NCBI GenBank assembly: GCA_034926865.1
Contig: JAYFQP010000026.1
Coordinates: 1-34,058 of the forward strand
DNA length: 34,058 bases
Reading direction: 5' to 3'
Origin: RGIG1902 sp034926865
GTDB lineage: Bacteria; Bacillota; Clostridia; Oscillospirales; Butyricicoccaceae
The notes beneath the pieces were generated by a model, which was not told the DNA's origin, ran no database searches, and was given only the letters and a program-made list of their open reading frames with translations. Made by a program: the position numbers and the translations under genes. Positions 1 through 8,489 of this stretch are shown here, piece by piece. Positions within the stretch are counted from its first letter, which is position 1; every line of letters starts with the position of its first letter.

Positions 1-2
1 TT

Positions 3-134
3 ATCTCTGATGAAGCGGCGATGAAGTATTTGAAAGACAATAAAATTCCTTCTGTAACCATAGCCTTTTGGATGCAGGGGGAGCCAAAGGGAGAGTATTT
101 TTACACATACAGCTATGATGTTGCCGCTAAGTGA
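3..134 (+). CDS. 3' end of an unidentified gene (partial)
   Basis: This frame is open from the left edge of the window to a TGA at 132-134 and gives 43 residues ending in SYDVAAK. The start lies outside the window. The fragment has no motif I can assign. A strong terminator-like hairpin follows 17 bases after the stop, which supports this being the true end of a plus-strand gene. Its function cannot be inferred from what is visible. Confidence 0.55.
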   Translation: MSDEAAMKYLKDNKIPSVTIAFWMQGEPKGEYFYTYSYDVAAK

Positions 135-151
135 ATGCGGAAACTATAAAG

Positions 152-184
152 AAAGCACGGCTCTCATAGAGAGCCGTGCTTTTA
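152..184 (+). terminator. Rho-independent terminator after the partial gene
   Basis: A perfect 14-bp stem (AAAGCACGGCTCTC at 152-165 with GAGAGCCGTGCTTT at 169-182) closes a 3-base loop and ends in a short T run. It sits just after the stop of the plus-strand gene that enters from the left edge. Confidence 0.85.
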
Positions 185-354
185 AGTACAACAGCTTTTG
201 AAACCACAGCGGATATGCGATATGATCCATTGCCCGGGGTTATACCTAACAAACGGCATACGCGGGGATGGCATAGTGTTTGCATATGCATATAAACCCA
301 TCGGGCAGTCAATACAGCAGGAAGGTGAGGAGAGGCGCAGGCATGCGAAGCCAT

Positions 355-385
355 AAAGAAGACGCCCGAAGGCGCCTTCTTTTTA
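355..385. terminator. Probable bidirectional terminator
   Basis: The stem is AAGAAGaCGCC / GGCGcCTTCTT with a CGAA loop. It is followed by TTTTT on plus and by a pyrimidine-rich tail on minus. It lies five bases downstream of the SHOCT gene (minus), which it probably terminates. Between 186 and 354 I see no convincing gene or RNA: the only longer frame there (minus) has low-quality composition and no Shine-Dalgarno site. Confidence 0.6.
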
Positions 386-389
386 TGCG

Positions 390-761
390 TTATATTTCAT
401 CAAGTATATCACGGCGTTTTTGGTCATATTCTTCACTTGTGATGAGCCCCTTGTTGTAAAGCTCCAAAAGCCGGGCAAGGCGCTGCTCGGTGTCCGAATC
501 GTAAGATACAGGGTCAGGGTCTTCGGGAATATTAGTCACGTCGTCTTCGATGGTGACTTCATTGTAATAGTCATTTTTATGGCTGAAGAGGGGAATCGCG
601 TTGGCTATGGTAATTCCCGCGGCCAGCATGGTCCATAATATCCCGAACGTGCCGAATGACGGTATAGCTACAAAAATGCCAACCAAGCACATTATGATCC
701 CAAAGAAAAGTGAGATCATCATTCGTGGCTTAGACGGCCTTACTCTTATATGTCTGCGCAT
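390..761 (-). CDS. SHOCT-domain membrane protein
   Basis: A 123-residue protein. After a basic N-terminus (RRHIRVRPSKPR) there are two hydrophobic segments at about residues 15-35 and 38-58, then a polar acidic linker. The C-terminal 30 residues, with RLARLLELYNKGLITSEEYD near the end, match the short SHOCT motif found at the ends of many bacterial membrane and oligomerising proteins. AAGGAGGA lies 5-6 bases before the ATG, which fixes the start. SHOCT is thought to mediate oligomerisation; the specific role here is unknown. The gene is monocistronic, with a terminator at 355-385. Confidence 0.75.
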   Translation of the reverse strand: MRRHIRVRPSKPRMMISLFFGIIMCLVGIFVAIPSFGTFGILWTMLAAGITIANAIPLFSHKNDYYNEVTIEDDVTNIPEDPDPVSYDSDTEQRLARLLELYNKGLITSEEYDQKRRDILDEI

Positions 762-894
762 AGTTCCTCCTTATATATCGGCTGCTGCCGCTGTATGATC
801 TGCCCCGGATTTCTAAGTAAGGGCATATGGTTTCAGGGCCATATATAACCCTGCGCCACATATTATACTATATTATTCCCTAAGCTTCCAGATG

Positions 895-1581
895 TTATTT
901 GCTCTTCATGACAAGTGGGATGAAATCATCAAGGGAGGATATGATATAGCTGCATTCTTCTCCCCCGGGAAGTTCTTTTGGGTTATACCAACAGGTGTCT
1001 ATTCCCGCGCTTGTGCCGCCCTCTATATCCGAGCTCAAACTGTCCCCAAGTATTATGGTTTTATCTTTTTTGTCATGGCCTAGGCTGTTTAGGACGTAAG
1101 CAAAAAACCTTGGGTCAGGTTTGGTATATCCAATGGCCTGCGAGGCGAAGACGCCATCGAAAAGGCCCTCAAGCCCAGAAGTCTTTATTCGGCGGGCCTG
1201 AGTTTCCATAAAGCCGTTTGTCACCACATAAAGGCTGCACATTTTGGAAAGCTTTTGGCAAAGCTCCAGCGCCCCGGGCATCAAAACCGCGCTTTCGGAA
1301 AGCCCAAGCCTAAAGCGGGTATTTGCCTCGAGTGGGTCATATTCAAGGCCAAGCTCACTGAAAAATATCTCAAAGCGTTTTTTGGAAAGCTCATCTCTTG
1401 TTATAAGCCCCTTTTCAAGCTCACGCCAACAGCCTGCGTTTATCTCCTCAAAACGGCCCAATTCGCAGGGGCTTATCCGCCTTCCGCAGCTTTCCATCAG
1501 GCTTTTAAGCGAGGCGCTGGAAGCCGCCCCGAAATCGAGAAGAGTATCGTCAAGGTCTATAAGAACAACGGAATATTTCAT
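895..1581 (-). CDS. HAD-superfamily phosphatase, YjjG/YfnB type
   Basis: A 228-residue cytosolic hydrolase. The nucleophile motif is DLDDTLLDF at residues 9-17 (D9 and D11). Motif II is VVTNGF, motif III is the lysine in YTKPDPRFF, and motif IV is ILGDSLSSDIEGG. Length, motif spacing and the cap region after motif I fit the YjjG/YfnB group, whose studied members dephosphorylate nucleotide monophosphates, including non-canonical pyrimidines. The substrate here is inferred. I chose the ATG at 1579-1581 because GGAGG sits correctly before it; the frame extends 20 codons upstream without an equivalent site. A terminator for the upstream minus gene lies in that extension, so this gene probably has its own promoter or relies on readthrough. 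Confidence 0.82.
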   Translation of the reverse strand: MKYSVVLIDLDDTLLDFGAASSASLKSLMESCGRRISPCELGRFEEINAGCWRELEKGLITRDELSKKRFEIFFSELGLEYDPLEANTRFRLGLSESAVLMPGALELCQKLSKMCSLYVVTNGFMETQARRIKTSGLEGLFDGVFASQAIGYTKPDPRFFAYVLNSLGHDKKDKTIILGDSLSSDIEGGTSAGIDTCWYNPKELPGGEECSYIISSLDDFIPLVMKSK

Positions 1582-1625
1582 TTTCGCCTCCTCTAGACAG
1601 AAACAGGGGGTATAAGCATAAAAAT

Positions 1626-1651
1626 ACCGTGCGGCAATCATGCCACACGGT
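1626..1651 (-). terminator. Terminator of the MalY-like gene
   Basis: ACCGTGCGGCA (1626-1636) pairs with TGCCACACGGT (1641-1651) with one mismatch and a 4-base loop. Read on minus it is followed by TATTTTTAT. It lies 38 bases past the stop of the aminotransferase-fold gene and supports ending the HAD gene at its shorter start. Confidence 0.75.
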
Positions 1652-1689
1652 AAAATTATATTCTTTTAAGATGTCTAAATCAAGTACAG

Positions 1690-2895
1690 TTATTTCTTCA
1701 AACCCTTGAGGGCTTTTTCGAGGCGCTCCATACAGATTTCAAGGCGCTCCCTTGTTGTGGCGGCATTCATTCTAATATAGCCCTTATAGCCTTCGCTGAA
1801 CCAATAACCGGGATCGACGGCGACCTTTACTTCTTTTGCCATAAAATCTTTAACATCGGTGCCTTCGGATATCATAGCCGAAATATCCAGCCAGATGAGG
1901 TATGTGCCCTCGGGCTTGACTATTTTGACCTCGGGGAGGTGTGTCTTGACGAAATCGATCATATAGTCAAAATTGCTTTCTATGTATTCATTGAACTCGG
2001 CTACATAATACTCGGCCTGGGTATATGCAGCGATAAGAGCCTCGCCGCCAACCACTCCGATAGCGGGGGAACTGTTCCTTGTCATATTTGTTTTGAAGGC
2101 CTTAAGGTTATCTTCGCTGGGGATAACCACATAAGAGGCATGCAGCCCCGCAACATTGAATGTTTTGCTGGCCGACATAGAGGACATAGCCGTGTCATAG
2201 GATTCGGGGCAGGCCTTGAGGAAAGGAATGAACTCGTGCCCCTTCATGATGATATCGCCGTGTATCTCATCGGAAAGGACGAAGACATCATGCTTTCTGC
2301 ATATCTCGCCTATCTTTGCAAGCTCTTCCTTTGTCCATACTCTGCCGATGGGGTTATGCGGGGAGCAGAGAACAAGCATCTTTGCATCGCCTCTGGCACA
2401 GGCTTTTTCAAGAACGTCAAAGTCTATAGCATAGTGAAGTATGCCGTGATTCTCGCTTTCCACAAGGGGGGCTTCGATGATATTTCTTTCGTTTGCTCTG
2501 ATAGTATTGGCAAACGGATAGTAAACAGGAGTTTGGATGATTATGCCGTCACCCTTAGAGGTGAAAGTCTGGATAGCGTTTGTAACTACGGCCACGACGC
2601 CTGTCATGGTAGCCATATATTTGGTGTCTACCTCAAAATCAAAGCGCTTTTTGAGCCATCCTGCTGCAGCCTTTAGAACTTCGGGGTTTGGGGCCTTGTA
2701 ACCATAAAGCTCAAGCTCGACAGCCTTTTTGACTGCCACGCCTATTTCAGGAGCACAAAGAAAGTCGGTATCTGCGACCCACATGGGGATAACATCGTCT
2801 GCATTTTCCAGCCCGAACATATTTTCAAGAGCATCCCATTTGGCACAGCCCGTTCCGCGCCGGATTATCATCTCATTAAAGTTGATTTTATTCAT
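1690..2895 (-). CDS. MalY/PatB-family PLP-dependent C-S lyase / aminotransferase
   Basis: A 401-residue fold-type I PLP enzyme. Diagnostic features are CSPHNPIGRVW near residue 180 (cofactor-binding Asn), LSDEIHGD near 210 (Asp of the pyridine nitrogen contact), and the Schiff-base lysine K244 in SASKTFNVAG. The IHGD variant and overall length match the MalY/PatB group, whose characterised members are cystathionine beta-lyases or related cysteine-S-conjugate lyases and in some cases regulators. Activity on cystathionine is the likeliest role, but an aminotransferase cannot be excluded. AAGGAGGG precedes the ATG. A sigma-A-like promoter is visible at 2933-2961 and a terminator at 1626-1651, so the gene appears monocistronic. 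Confidence 0.85.
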   Translation of the reverse strand: MNKINFNEMIIRRGTGCAKWDALENMFGLENADDVIPMWVADTDFLCAPEIGVAVKKAVELELYGYKAPNPEVLKAAAGWLKKRFDFEVDTKYMATMTGVVAVVTNAIQTFTSKGDGIIIQTPVYYPFANTIRANERNIIEAPLVESENHGILHYAIDFDVLEKACARGDAKMLVLCSPHNPIGRVWTKEELAKIGEICRKHDVFVLSDEIHGDIIMKGHEFIPFLKACPESYDTAMSSMSASKTFNVAGLHASYVVIPSEDNLKAFKTNMTRNSSPAIGVVGGEALIAAYTQAEYYVAEFNEYIESNFDYMIDFVKTHLPEVKIVKPEGTYLIWLDISAMISEGTDVKDFMAKEVKVAVDPGYWFSEGYKGYIRMNAATTRERLEICMERLEKALKGLKK

Positions 2896-2932
2896 AATAT
2901 TCCCTCCTTAATTTAGCTGCTTAACTAAAATC

Positions 2933-2961
2933 AGTATATCTCTGCGAATCACATTTGTAAA
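2933..2961 (-). promoter_or_regulatory. Sigma-A promoter for the MalY-like gene
   Basis: On the minus strand, TTTACA (2956-2961) and TATACT (2933-2938) are separated by 17 bases. The pair lies about 40 bases upstream of the start codon of the PLP enzyme. Confidence 0.65.
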
Positions 2962-3045
2962 GCGATTATTGCTTTTATGACGCCGTTATTGTACAATTTA
3001 CTTATAACAAAATAATATTATTACCTAACAGTGAGGTGTGAAAAA

Positions 3046-3660
3046 ATGAAAATACTTGTAACCGGCTTTGAACCCTTCGGGGGAGAAAGCGTCAACCCGT
3101 CCTGGATGGCTGTGGATACTTTGCCTGAACAGCTTAACGGAGCAGAGATAATCAAAAAGAGGCTGCCTGTAGTTTATTATAAGGCGCTTGAGATACTTGA
3201 AGGGTACATAAATGAATACAGGCCCGATGTTGTTTTAATGTCAGGGCAGGCGGGCAACTCGGATTCCATAAGGATCGAGCGTGCAGGTGTAAACATCTGC
3301 GAGGCCTCTATCCCTGATAATGACGGCGTGCTTCTGACGGGAGAGCCTGTTGTTGATGGGGGGCCTGCGGCTTATTTTTCCACCTTCCCCTATAGGGCGA
3401 TGCTAAGTGCCGTTAAGGAGACAGGCATAGCGGTAAAGTTTTCATATTCAGCGGGGGCATATCTCTGTAACCATATCCTTTACGGGGCGCTCCATATGGC
3501 CGAAACGAAGTATCCGGGCATGAAGGCCGGGTTTATCCATGTTCCCTATCTGCCTGAGCAGGTAAAGGATAAAGAGGGCAGCGTGCCATCAATGCCGCTT
3601 GAGGATATTGCAAAGGCAATGCACATTTTTGCCGAGGTAATAGCAAGCGAGTGCAAATAG
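3046..3660 (+). CDS. pcp: Pyrrolidone-carboxylate peptidase (pyroglutamyl peptidase I)
   Basis: A 204-residue cysteine peptidase of family C15 that removes N-terminal pyroglutamate from peptides in the cytoplasm. The N-terminus ILVTGFEPFGGESVNPSW is the family signature. The catalytic triad is E78 (in RIERAGVN), C141 (in AYLCNHILYG) and H165 (in FIHVPYLP), each shifted by three from the well-known Bacillus numbering E81/C144/H168. I chose the ATG at 3046 because GAGGTG lies seven bases before it; the in-frame GTG at 3031 would consume that ribosome site. It is probably monocistronic, with a terminator at 3688-3715. Confidence 0.95.
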   Translation: MKILVTGFEPFGGESVNPSWMAVDTLPEQLNGAEIIKKRLPVVYYKALEILEGYINEYRPDVVLMSGQAGNSDSIRIERAGVNICEASIPDNDGVLLTGEPVVDGGPAAYFSTFPYRAMLSAVKETGIAVKFSYSAGAYLCNHILYGALHMAETKYPGMKAGFIHVPYLPEQVKDKEGSVPSMPLEDIAKAMHIFAEVIASECK

Positions 3661-3687
3661 AGCGCTCATTATACAGTTTGTTTAAGG

Positions 3688-3715
3688 GGGGGGGCATTGT
3701 GCCTCCTCTTTTTAT
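3688..3715 (+). terminator. Terminator of pcp
   Basis: A G-rich left arm (3688-3696) pairs, with G-U pairs allowed, with TGCCTCCTC (3700-3708) around a TTG loop and is followed by TTTTT. It lies about 30 bases after the pcp stop codon. Confidence 0.65.
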
Positions 3716-3777
3716 ATATGTGTTACAAGATATATTTCCCGTGCTATTTCCCGATAAAATACGGATAACAAATTCCT

Positions 3778-3783
3778 TATAAT
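3778..3783 (+). promoter_or_regulatory. Candidate -10 element for spoIIE
   Basis: TATAAT at 3778-3783 lies about 33 bases before the spoIIE start. No good -35 is present at normal spacing. In Bacillus, spoIIE uses a Spo0A-activated sigma-A promoter with abnormal spacing, so a weak -35 is expected. I could not point to a clear Spo0A box. Confidence 0.35.
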
Positions 3784-3815
3784 GGTAAATGTTACCAAAA
3801 GTAAGGAGAATTATT

Positions 3816-6080
3816 ATGCAGAGCTATGACAGGACGTTTGAGGAGGACAAGCCCGAAATTCTGTTAAAGATCAAAGAGATCGCATTGCGATTTCGGGGGA
3901 TAATACATTTTGCTTTAGGCTTTATACTGGCGGATGCCTGCCTTTTGGGGTACATACGCCCCTTTGGGCTTTGCTATGCCATGGCGCAAAAGGAGGACGA
4001 TCGGCTTTGGGCCTGCGGAGGCGTTTTTGTGGGCAGCCTTATGATTTATGGAACAAAGGGGATGATATATGGCGCCGCGTGCATACTTGCGTTGGCGATT
4101 GATGCATTCCTGCTTACCAAAAGCCCGGCGCGTGAAATATTTTTGCCCTTGGTTCTGGCGGGTATAATAATGGTCATTAAAGCCCCATTTGCAATCGCCG
4201 CAGGGGCTGGCTATCTCGGCATGCTGCTGCTTGAGGGTGGGCTGACTGTTCTTTGCTGCTATTGCCTGCTCCTGACTTCTGAGGGAGAGAAAGGAAGGAT
4301 GCGTCAGGCGGTTCTTGCTATAATGTTCATAATAGCCTTTGCCAATATGAAGCTTTTCGGATTGTTATCTCCATCCGGAGTGGCCGCGGTGACGCTGACT
4401 ATGGTGATTACCTTTGGCTGCCCTGCTTTTCACGGAGCTGCCTTTGGGCTGATCATAGGGGCTTTTCTGGATATGGCCGAGGGTGGAGGGCCATTTTTTG
4501 CGGCGGCCTTTGGCATAGCCTCTGTCGTGGCGGGATTTTTGCCGCGCAAGGGCAGAATATCCTTTGCGATGTCTTTTCTGCTGGCGGGTATAGCCTCGCT
4601 GCTCTGGGGATTCGGAGAGCCGAGAGCTATGGGATGTATATATGATTTTTTTGTGGCGGCGTCGGTCTTTCTGCTGCTGCCCGATAATTTGATGGGCTTT
4701 TCTCTCGAACAGACTGTGGCGGCTGGGGGCGCAAATGATTTTCCACCGGTTGAAACTGCATCCTCACGGCTTAGCGATTTGAGCCGCGCAATATCGGCGA
4801 TTTCAAGAAGTGCGGGGGAGCATATTGTGGGGACCATGGAGGGAGAAGAAGATATATCCGTTATCTTTGACAATTCAGCCAGAATGATATGCCGGTCCTG
4901 TTCCAAATGTAATGAGTGCTGGATAGAGGATTATGTTACTACGTTTGGCAGCCTCAATGACCTTCTTCCGCAAATAAGGCAGAAGGGACATATCAAAACA
5001 GTAGATCTTCCACCTCCTTTTTCATCTAAATGTATCAAAAAAGGCGATATGTGCGCTTCAATCAACAGCGAATATATGTCTTATCTCAGGCGCAGGGCGG
5101 GAAGAGCACGTGAGGAGAGTAAAAATATCCTTTTAAGAGAGCAGTATGAGGGCATCGGCAAGGCTGTGGATGGTATTGCCGGAGCAGCCAGGGAGGATTA
5201 TGTCTCCAAGCCTGTTGCTGAAAAGCAGGTCAGGGGTATACTTGCGGCTTATCGCAAGGGCCTTTGGGCCGAGGTCTTCATGAGAAGCGGAAGAATCAAT
5301 ATACGGATAGGGTATTTTGACAGCTGTGAGCTTTGGGAGGATGAGCAGTCGTTTGTGCGGTCCGCCGAGCTGGCGCTGGGGAAAAAATTTCTGCCTGCCG
5401 AAGTAATATCGGTTAAGGACGGGGACATATTTTTATATAAGGAGCAGGAGACCTTTGCCGTGTCCGTGAGCTGTGCTGTCCGGAAAAAACCGGGGGAAGA
5501 GGTGTGCGGAGATTCCTCGATTTATTTCAAAACAGATGACGGCCGGGCGCTTATCATGCTTTCCGACGGCATGGGGGCGGGGCGTGAGGCATCAAGGCTT
5601 TCGAGAAATGCGCTCGAGCTCATATCGGCGTTTGCAAAAAGCGGATGCTCTGTTACCGAAAGTGCACTTGCGGTTATACCTTTTTTAAAGGGGAGGTACA
5701 CCTCGCTTGGCTTTGCCACCCTGGATCTTCTTGAAATAGATTTATTTACGGGGCTGTGCCAGCTGATAAAATGCGGCGCTTCTGACAGTTATATTGTTGA
5801 AGACGGGCAGAAACAAACCTTATCCTCGCCGTCTCTTCCTCCTGTGACAGATTTTGAAAACGAAAAGCCGGTAAAGCCAGTAACGGTTTTTGTCAAACAT
5901 GGCAGCCGCATAATAATGACGAGCGACGGAGCAGATATCAGTGCATCTGAGATTTTGACAAAGAATGAGCTTTCGGCCGGAGATTTGATACGGGAATGCG
6001 CCGAAAGCAGCACAGATGATTTTACGGCCATCGTTATAACCATAAGAGAAGCGGATAAAAACATTGACGAGAGGCAATAA
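3816..6080 (+). CDS. spoIIE: Stage II sporulation protein E, PP2C-type serine phosphatase
   Basis: A 754-residue protein; Bacillus SpoIIE has 827. The N-terminal part (about residues 25-300) is a multi-pass hydrophobic region. A Cys-containing central regulatory region follows (CRSCSKCNECW near 360), then a C-terminal PP2C phosphatase from about 540 with metal-site motifs LSDGMGAGREASRLS near 583, TSDGADIS near 701 and DDFTAIVI near 733. In the family it dephosphorylates SpoIIAA to release sigma-F in the forespore and takes part in polar septation with FtsZ. AAGGAG precedes the ATG at 3816; an in-frame start nine codons earlier has no ribosome site. Its presence indicates an endospore-forming lineage. 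Confidence 0.95.
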   Translation: MQSYDRTFEEDKPEILLKIKEIALRFRGIIHFALGFILADACLLGYIRPFGLCYAMAQKEDDRLWACGGVFVGSLMIYGTKGMIYGAACILALAIDAFLLTKSPAREIFLPLVLAGIIMVIKAPFAIAAGAGYLGMLLLEGGLTVLCCYCLLLTSEGEKGRMRQAVLAIMFIIAFANMKLFGLLSPSGVAAVTLTMVITFGCPAFHGAAFGLIIGAFLDMAEGGGPFFAAAFGIASVVAGFLPRKGRISFAMSFLLAGIASLLWGFGEPRAMGCIYDFFVAASVFLLLPDNLMGFSLEQTVAAGGANDFPPVETASSRLSDLSRAISAISRSAGEHIVGTMEGEEDISVIFDNSARMICRSCSKCNECWIEDYVTTFGSLNDLLPQIRQKGHIKTVDLPPPFSSKCIKKGDMCASINSEYMSYLRRRAGRAREESKNILLREQYEGIGKAVDGIAGAAREDYVSKPVAEKQVRGILAAYRKGLWAEVFMRSGRINIRIGYFDSCELWEDEQSFVRSAELALGKKFLPAEVISVKDGDIFLYKEQETFAVSVSCAVRKKPGEEVCGDSSIYFKTDDGRALIMLSDGMGAGREASRLSRNALELISAFAKSGCSVTESALAVIPFLKGRYTSLGFATLDLLEIDLFTGLCQLIKCGASDSYIVEDGQKQTLSSPSLPPVTDFENEKPVKPVTVFVKHGSRIIMTSDGADISASEILTKNELSAGDLIRECAESSTDDFTAIVITIREADKNIDERQ

Positions 6081-6155
6081 TAGCATCACAGCCGAATTTG
6101 CCGAAGGGGGCGAGCGCTGGAGAAAACACATATTTGAAACGGAGGAATATTCATT

Positions 6156-6434
6156 ATGGTCAAAGGCGTCGCCAAGCAGGCCGTCATACTTCATCCAGGG
6201 GATAAAAGCGGATTTGAACAGGCTATTTTCATTTTGGCACCGGAGAGCGATAGCGCAAAGGTGGGATCTCCGGACGAGATGCTGAAGCTTGCCGATACCA
6301 TTGCGTCAAAGTATACGCTTGAATCTGTTCCTGTGATAAAAAAGCAAAGCTATCTCCCTTATGTCCTATCATTTTTGCTCGGAGGAGTGCTGACGGCACT
6401 GGGGTTTATTGTTGTTCCAATGCTTTTGATATAG
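6156..6434 (+). CDS. Small membrane protein of unknown function
   Basis: A 92-residue protein with GGAGGAA about eight bases before its ATG. The first 65 residues are soluble, with an alternating pattern (KQAVILHPGDKSGFEQAIFI), and residues 70-92 form one strong C-terminal membrane segment ending in VVPMLLI. That topology suggests a tail-anchored or single-pass protein facing the cytoplasm. It follows spoIIE by 75 bases in the same direction and may be co-transcribed with it. I do not recognise the family, so a role in sporulation is only a guess from position. Confidence 0.6.
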   Translation: MVKGVAKQAVILHPGDKSGFEQAIFILAPESDSAKVGSPDEMLKLADTIASKYTLESVPVIKKQSYLPYVLSFLLGGVLTALGFIVVPMLLI

Positions 6435-6435
6435 C

Positions 6436-6464
6436 TTGACAAACAACCTTCTTTGTAGTATTAT
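6436..6464 (+). promoter_or_regulatory. Sigma-A promoter for the M23 peptidase gene
   Basis: TTGACA (6436-6441), a 17-base spacer and TATTAT (6459-6464). It begins immediately after the stop of the small membrane protein and lies about 60 bases before the peptidase start, so the peptidase is probably transcribed independently of spoIIE. Confidence 0.75.
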
Positions 6465-6523
6465 TGTTACGCATTGTTACCGAATTGTAATTATTACTTT
6501 CTGCAACGGAAAAGAAGGTTAGT

Positions 6524-8176
6524 ATGGCTACTTTAAATAAATACCATGGTTTTTCGGGGGTCACCGGCTTGGGCATGCTGCTTCGGCGCAGGTGGGTGAT
6601 ACTTAAACTTCAGATGGGGAGGCTGGCGGGTATTGGCCGGTCTTCTTATACTGTTCATGATCTTTTCGGTTTTCTGGCTCTTATTACGTCATTTGTATAT
6701 AAGTTTTTGTCAAAGGTCATATCAACCTTCATCAATTGCTTTTTTGCTGTTGTGAGCAAGATACTTATATATGTTGACCCTATTTCTGAGCATCTTGCAA
6801 AACTGTCAATATATATAAGAACTTTGACTATAAGAATACGCAGCCACAGCTACAGGCCGTCGCGGATGATTCCGATTATGCTTCTGACTACGGCCACTGT
6901 ATGCATATGCACAGTAAGCTTTCTGGGCGTGGGGCTGAAGGTTATGATCAATGGGCAGCCGGTTGGATATGTCTCAAGCAAGAGCGAGATGGAATCTATC
7001 CTGACAGGCGTTGAAGACCGCGTATCCGAGTATCTCGGCTCACCCTACAGCCTCAATCTCGATGTTTCATATGCCATAGGCTATGATGACGGAAACCATA
7101 AAATTGATAAGGATTATATAGCAAACTACGTTATGTCTTCCCTGAACGATGTCAGCACAAAGTATGTGCTGACAGTTGACGGAGAGGTCATCGGAGCAAA
7201 CCAGAGCAAAACGGCACTGGAGCTTTTAAAACAGCGTATGCTTGAAGCCAATGCCACCTCGTATAAGGGCGGCAAAGTCGAGTTCGTGCAGGATGTTGAA
7301 GTTCGGCCTATGGGCTCTCTGGATGCGACATTGATGTCTGTGGAAGAAATCGAGTCAAAGCTTTTGGGCAATAAGAAAGAATCTGTGACTTACACGGTTT
7401 GCCAGGGAGATACGGTATCCGGCATAGCGCAGAAATTTTCAACTAGTGTTTCATCTATACTTGCCATAAATCCCGGTTTGCAGTCTGACAAAATACATGT
7501 GGGCCAAAATGTGACCGTATCTGCTTCTACCCCGTGTCTGGCGGTAAAGGAAACCGTCACTGAGAGCTATGTTCAGCGCCTCGCCTATGAAACCACGAAA
7601 ACGACGACTGACCAGCTTTATACTACCCAAAGCCGTGTCGTCACAAGCGGCGTTTACGGAGAAGCAAGCGTTGTTGCCGACGTTGTATACGTCAACGGAG
7701 CAGAGCAGTCAAGAATCATCATGAATTGGCAAGTCACAAACGCGCCTGTAAACGAGGTAATCGAGGTGGGCACCAAGACGCCTCCAGCGAAGTCGGCGAC
7801 GGGTACTTTCCGCAAGCCGTCGAACGGAGTTTTCTCATCGGGTTACGGATACCGCAAAAATCTTGGCGATTTCCATACGGGCGTTGATTTTGCGGGAGCG
7901 ATAGGCACGGCTATATATGCTGCTGACGGCGGTAAGGTTACTTACGCTGGCTGGAAGGGCAATTACGGCTATTGCGTATTTATCGACCACGGCAACGGCT
8001 TTGTTACCCTTTACGCTCACTGCAGTAAGCTGCTTGTCAAGCAGGGGCAGAGTGTGGCCAAGGGCGAGAATATCGCAAGGGTTGGCAGCACGGGACGTTC
8101 CACGGGGCCTCATGTGCATTTTGAAGTACGCTATAACGGAAATACAGTCAATCCTATGAAATATATATCCAAATAG
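6524..8176 (+). CDS. LysM-G5-M23 membrane-anchored cell-wall endopeptidase
   Basis: A 550-residue protein. Residues 1-112 are basic and amphipathic, with a transmembrane segment at about 115-138 and the rest likely outside. A LysM domain (about 288-333, TYTVCQGDTVSGIAQKFS) binds glycan, a G5 domain follows (about 340-418), and a C-terminal M23 zinc peptidase covers about 433-548. The metal and catalytic residues are visible: H451 and D455 in FHTGVDFAG, H498 in YAHC, and H530/H532 in GPHVHFEV. M23 enzymes cleave peptidoglycan cross-bridges or stems. With a full set of ligands it is probably active. Nearby spoIIE makes a role in sporulation or growth remodelling possible but unproven. AAGAAGG precedes the ATG. 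Confidence 0.9.
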   Translation: MATLNKYHGFSGVTGLGMLLRRRWVILKLQMGRLAGIGRSSYTVHDLFGFLALITSFVYKFLSKVISTFINCFFAVVSKILIYVDPISEHLAKLSIYIRTLTIRIRSHSYRPSRMIPIMLLTTATVCICTVSFLGVGLKVMINGQPVGYVSSKSEMESILTGVEDRVSEYLGSPYSLNLDVSYAIGYDDGNHKIDKDYIANYVMSSLNDVSTKYVLTVDGEVIGANQSKTALELLKQRMLEANATSYKGGKVEFVQDVEVRPMGSLDATLMSVEEIESKLLGNKKESVTYTVCQGDTVSGIAQKFSTSVSSILAINPGLQSDKIHVGQNVTVSASTPCLAVKETVTESYVQRLAYETTKTTTDQLYTTQSRVVTSGVYGEASVVADVVYVNGAEQSRIIMNWQVTNAPVNEVIEVGTKTPPAKSATGTFRKPSNGVFSSGYGYRKNLGDFHTGVDFAGAIGTAIYAADGGKVTYAGWKGNYGYCVFIDHGNGFVTLYAHCSKLLVKQGQSVAKGENIARVGSTGRSTGPHVHFEVRYNGNTVNPMKYISK

Positions 8177-8192
8177 AAAAAGCCTTATACAG

Positions 8193-8218
8193 CCGCCCTG
8201 CTGAAGCAGGGCGGTTTT
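8193..8218 (+). terminator. Terminator of the M23 peptidase gene
   Basis: A perfect 9-bp GC-rich stem (CCGCCCTGC / GCAGGGCGG) with a TGAA loop, followed by TTTT, 17 bases after the stop codon. Confidence 0.85.
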
Positions 8219-8246
8219 CAGTTATTGGGAACGGATGAGGAAAACA

Positions 8247-8283
8247 AAAAAGCCCTCACAGCGTGACGCTATGAGGGCTTTTT
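8247..8283. terminator. Bidirectional terminator between the M23 gene and tRNA-Gln
   Basis: A 17-bp stem with one mismatch (8247-8263 with 8267-8283) starts with AAAAA and ends with TTTTT, so it can terminate in either direction. On minus it directly follows the tRNA-Gln 3' end. Confidence 0.8.
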
Positions 8284-8285
8284 GA

Positions 8286-8359
8286 TGGCTGCGACACAAG
8301 GATTCGAACCCTGACAAACTGATCCAGAGTCAGTTGTGCTACCGTTACACAATGTCGCA
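8286..8359 (-). tRNA. tRNA-Gln (anticodon CTG)
   Basis: Read on minus, the acceptor stem TGCGACA pairs with TGTCGCA. The D arm contains GTGTAACGGTAGCAC, and the anticodon stem ACTGA/TCAGT encloses the loop CTCTGGA, giving anticodon CTG at plus positions 8325-8327. The T arm contains GGTTCGAATCC. Discriminator G and CCA are encoded. A near-perfect promoter lies just upstream and a terminator just downstream, so it is a stand-alone tRNA gene. Confidence 0.95.
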
Positions 8360-8372
8360 ATGTGCATTAATT

Positions 8373-8400
8373 ATTATAACGGATATTTGTAATATGTCAA
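8373..8400 (-). promoter_or_regulatory. Promoter of tRNA-Gln
   Basis: On minus, TTGACA (8395-8400), a 16-base spacer and TATAAT (8373-8378), both hexamers perfect. It lies 13 bases upstream of the tRNA 5' end and is divergent from polA. Confidence 0.85.
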
Positions 8401-8489
8401 GGGGTTTTTATTTGATTTTTTGGAGAAAATCATTTATAATGATTTATGCGATTGTTTTTACATTTAATTCCTTTGCAAGGGGTATATAT

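Noticed and set aside
127..354. Minus-strand ORF of 75 residues
   Set aside because: It overlaps a strong terminator, has no ribosome site, and its composition does not look like protein coding.
1939..2676. Long plus-strand ORF opposite the MalY-like gene
   Set aside because: It is a shadow of the PLP enzyme, without a ribosome site or recognisable domains.
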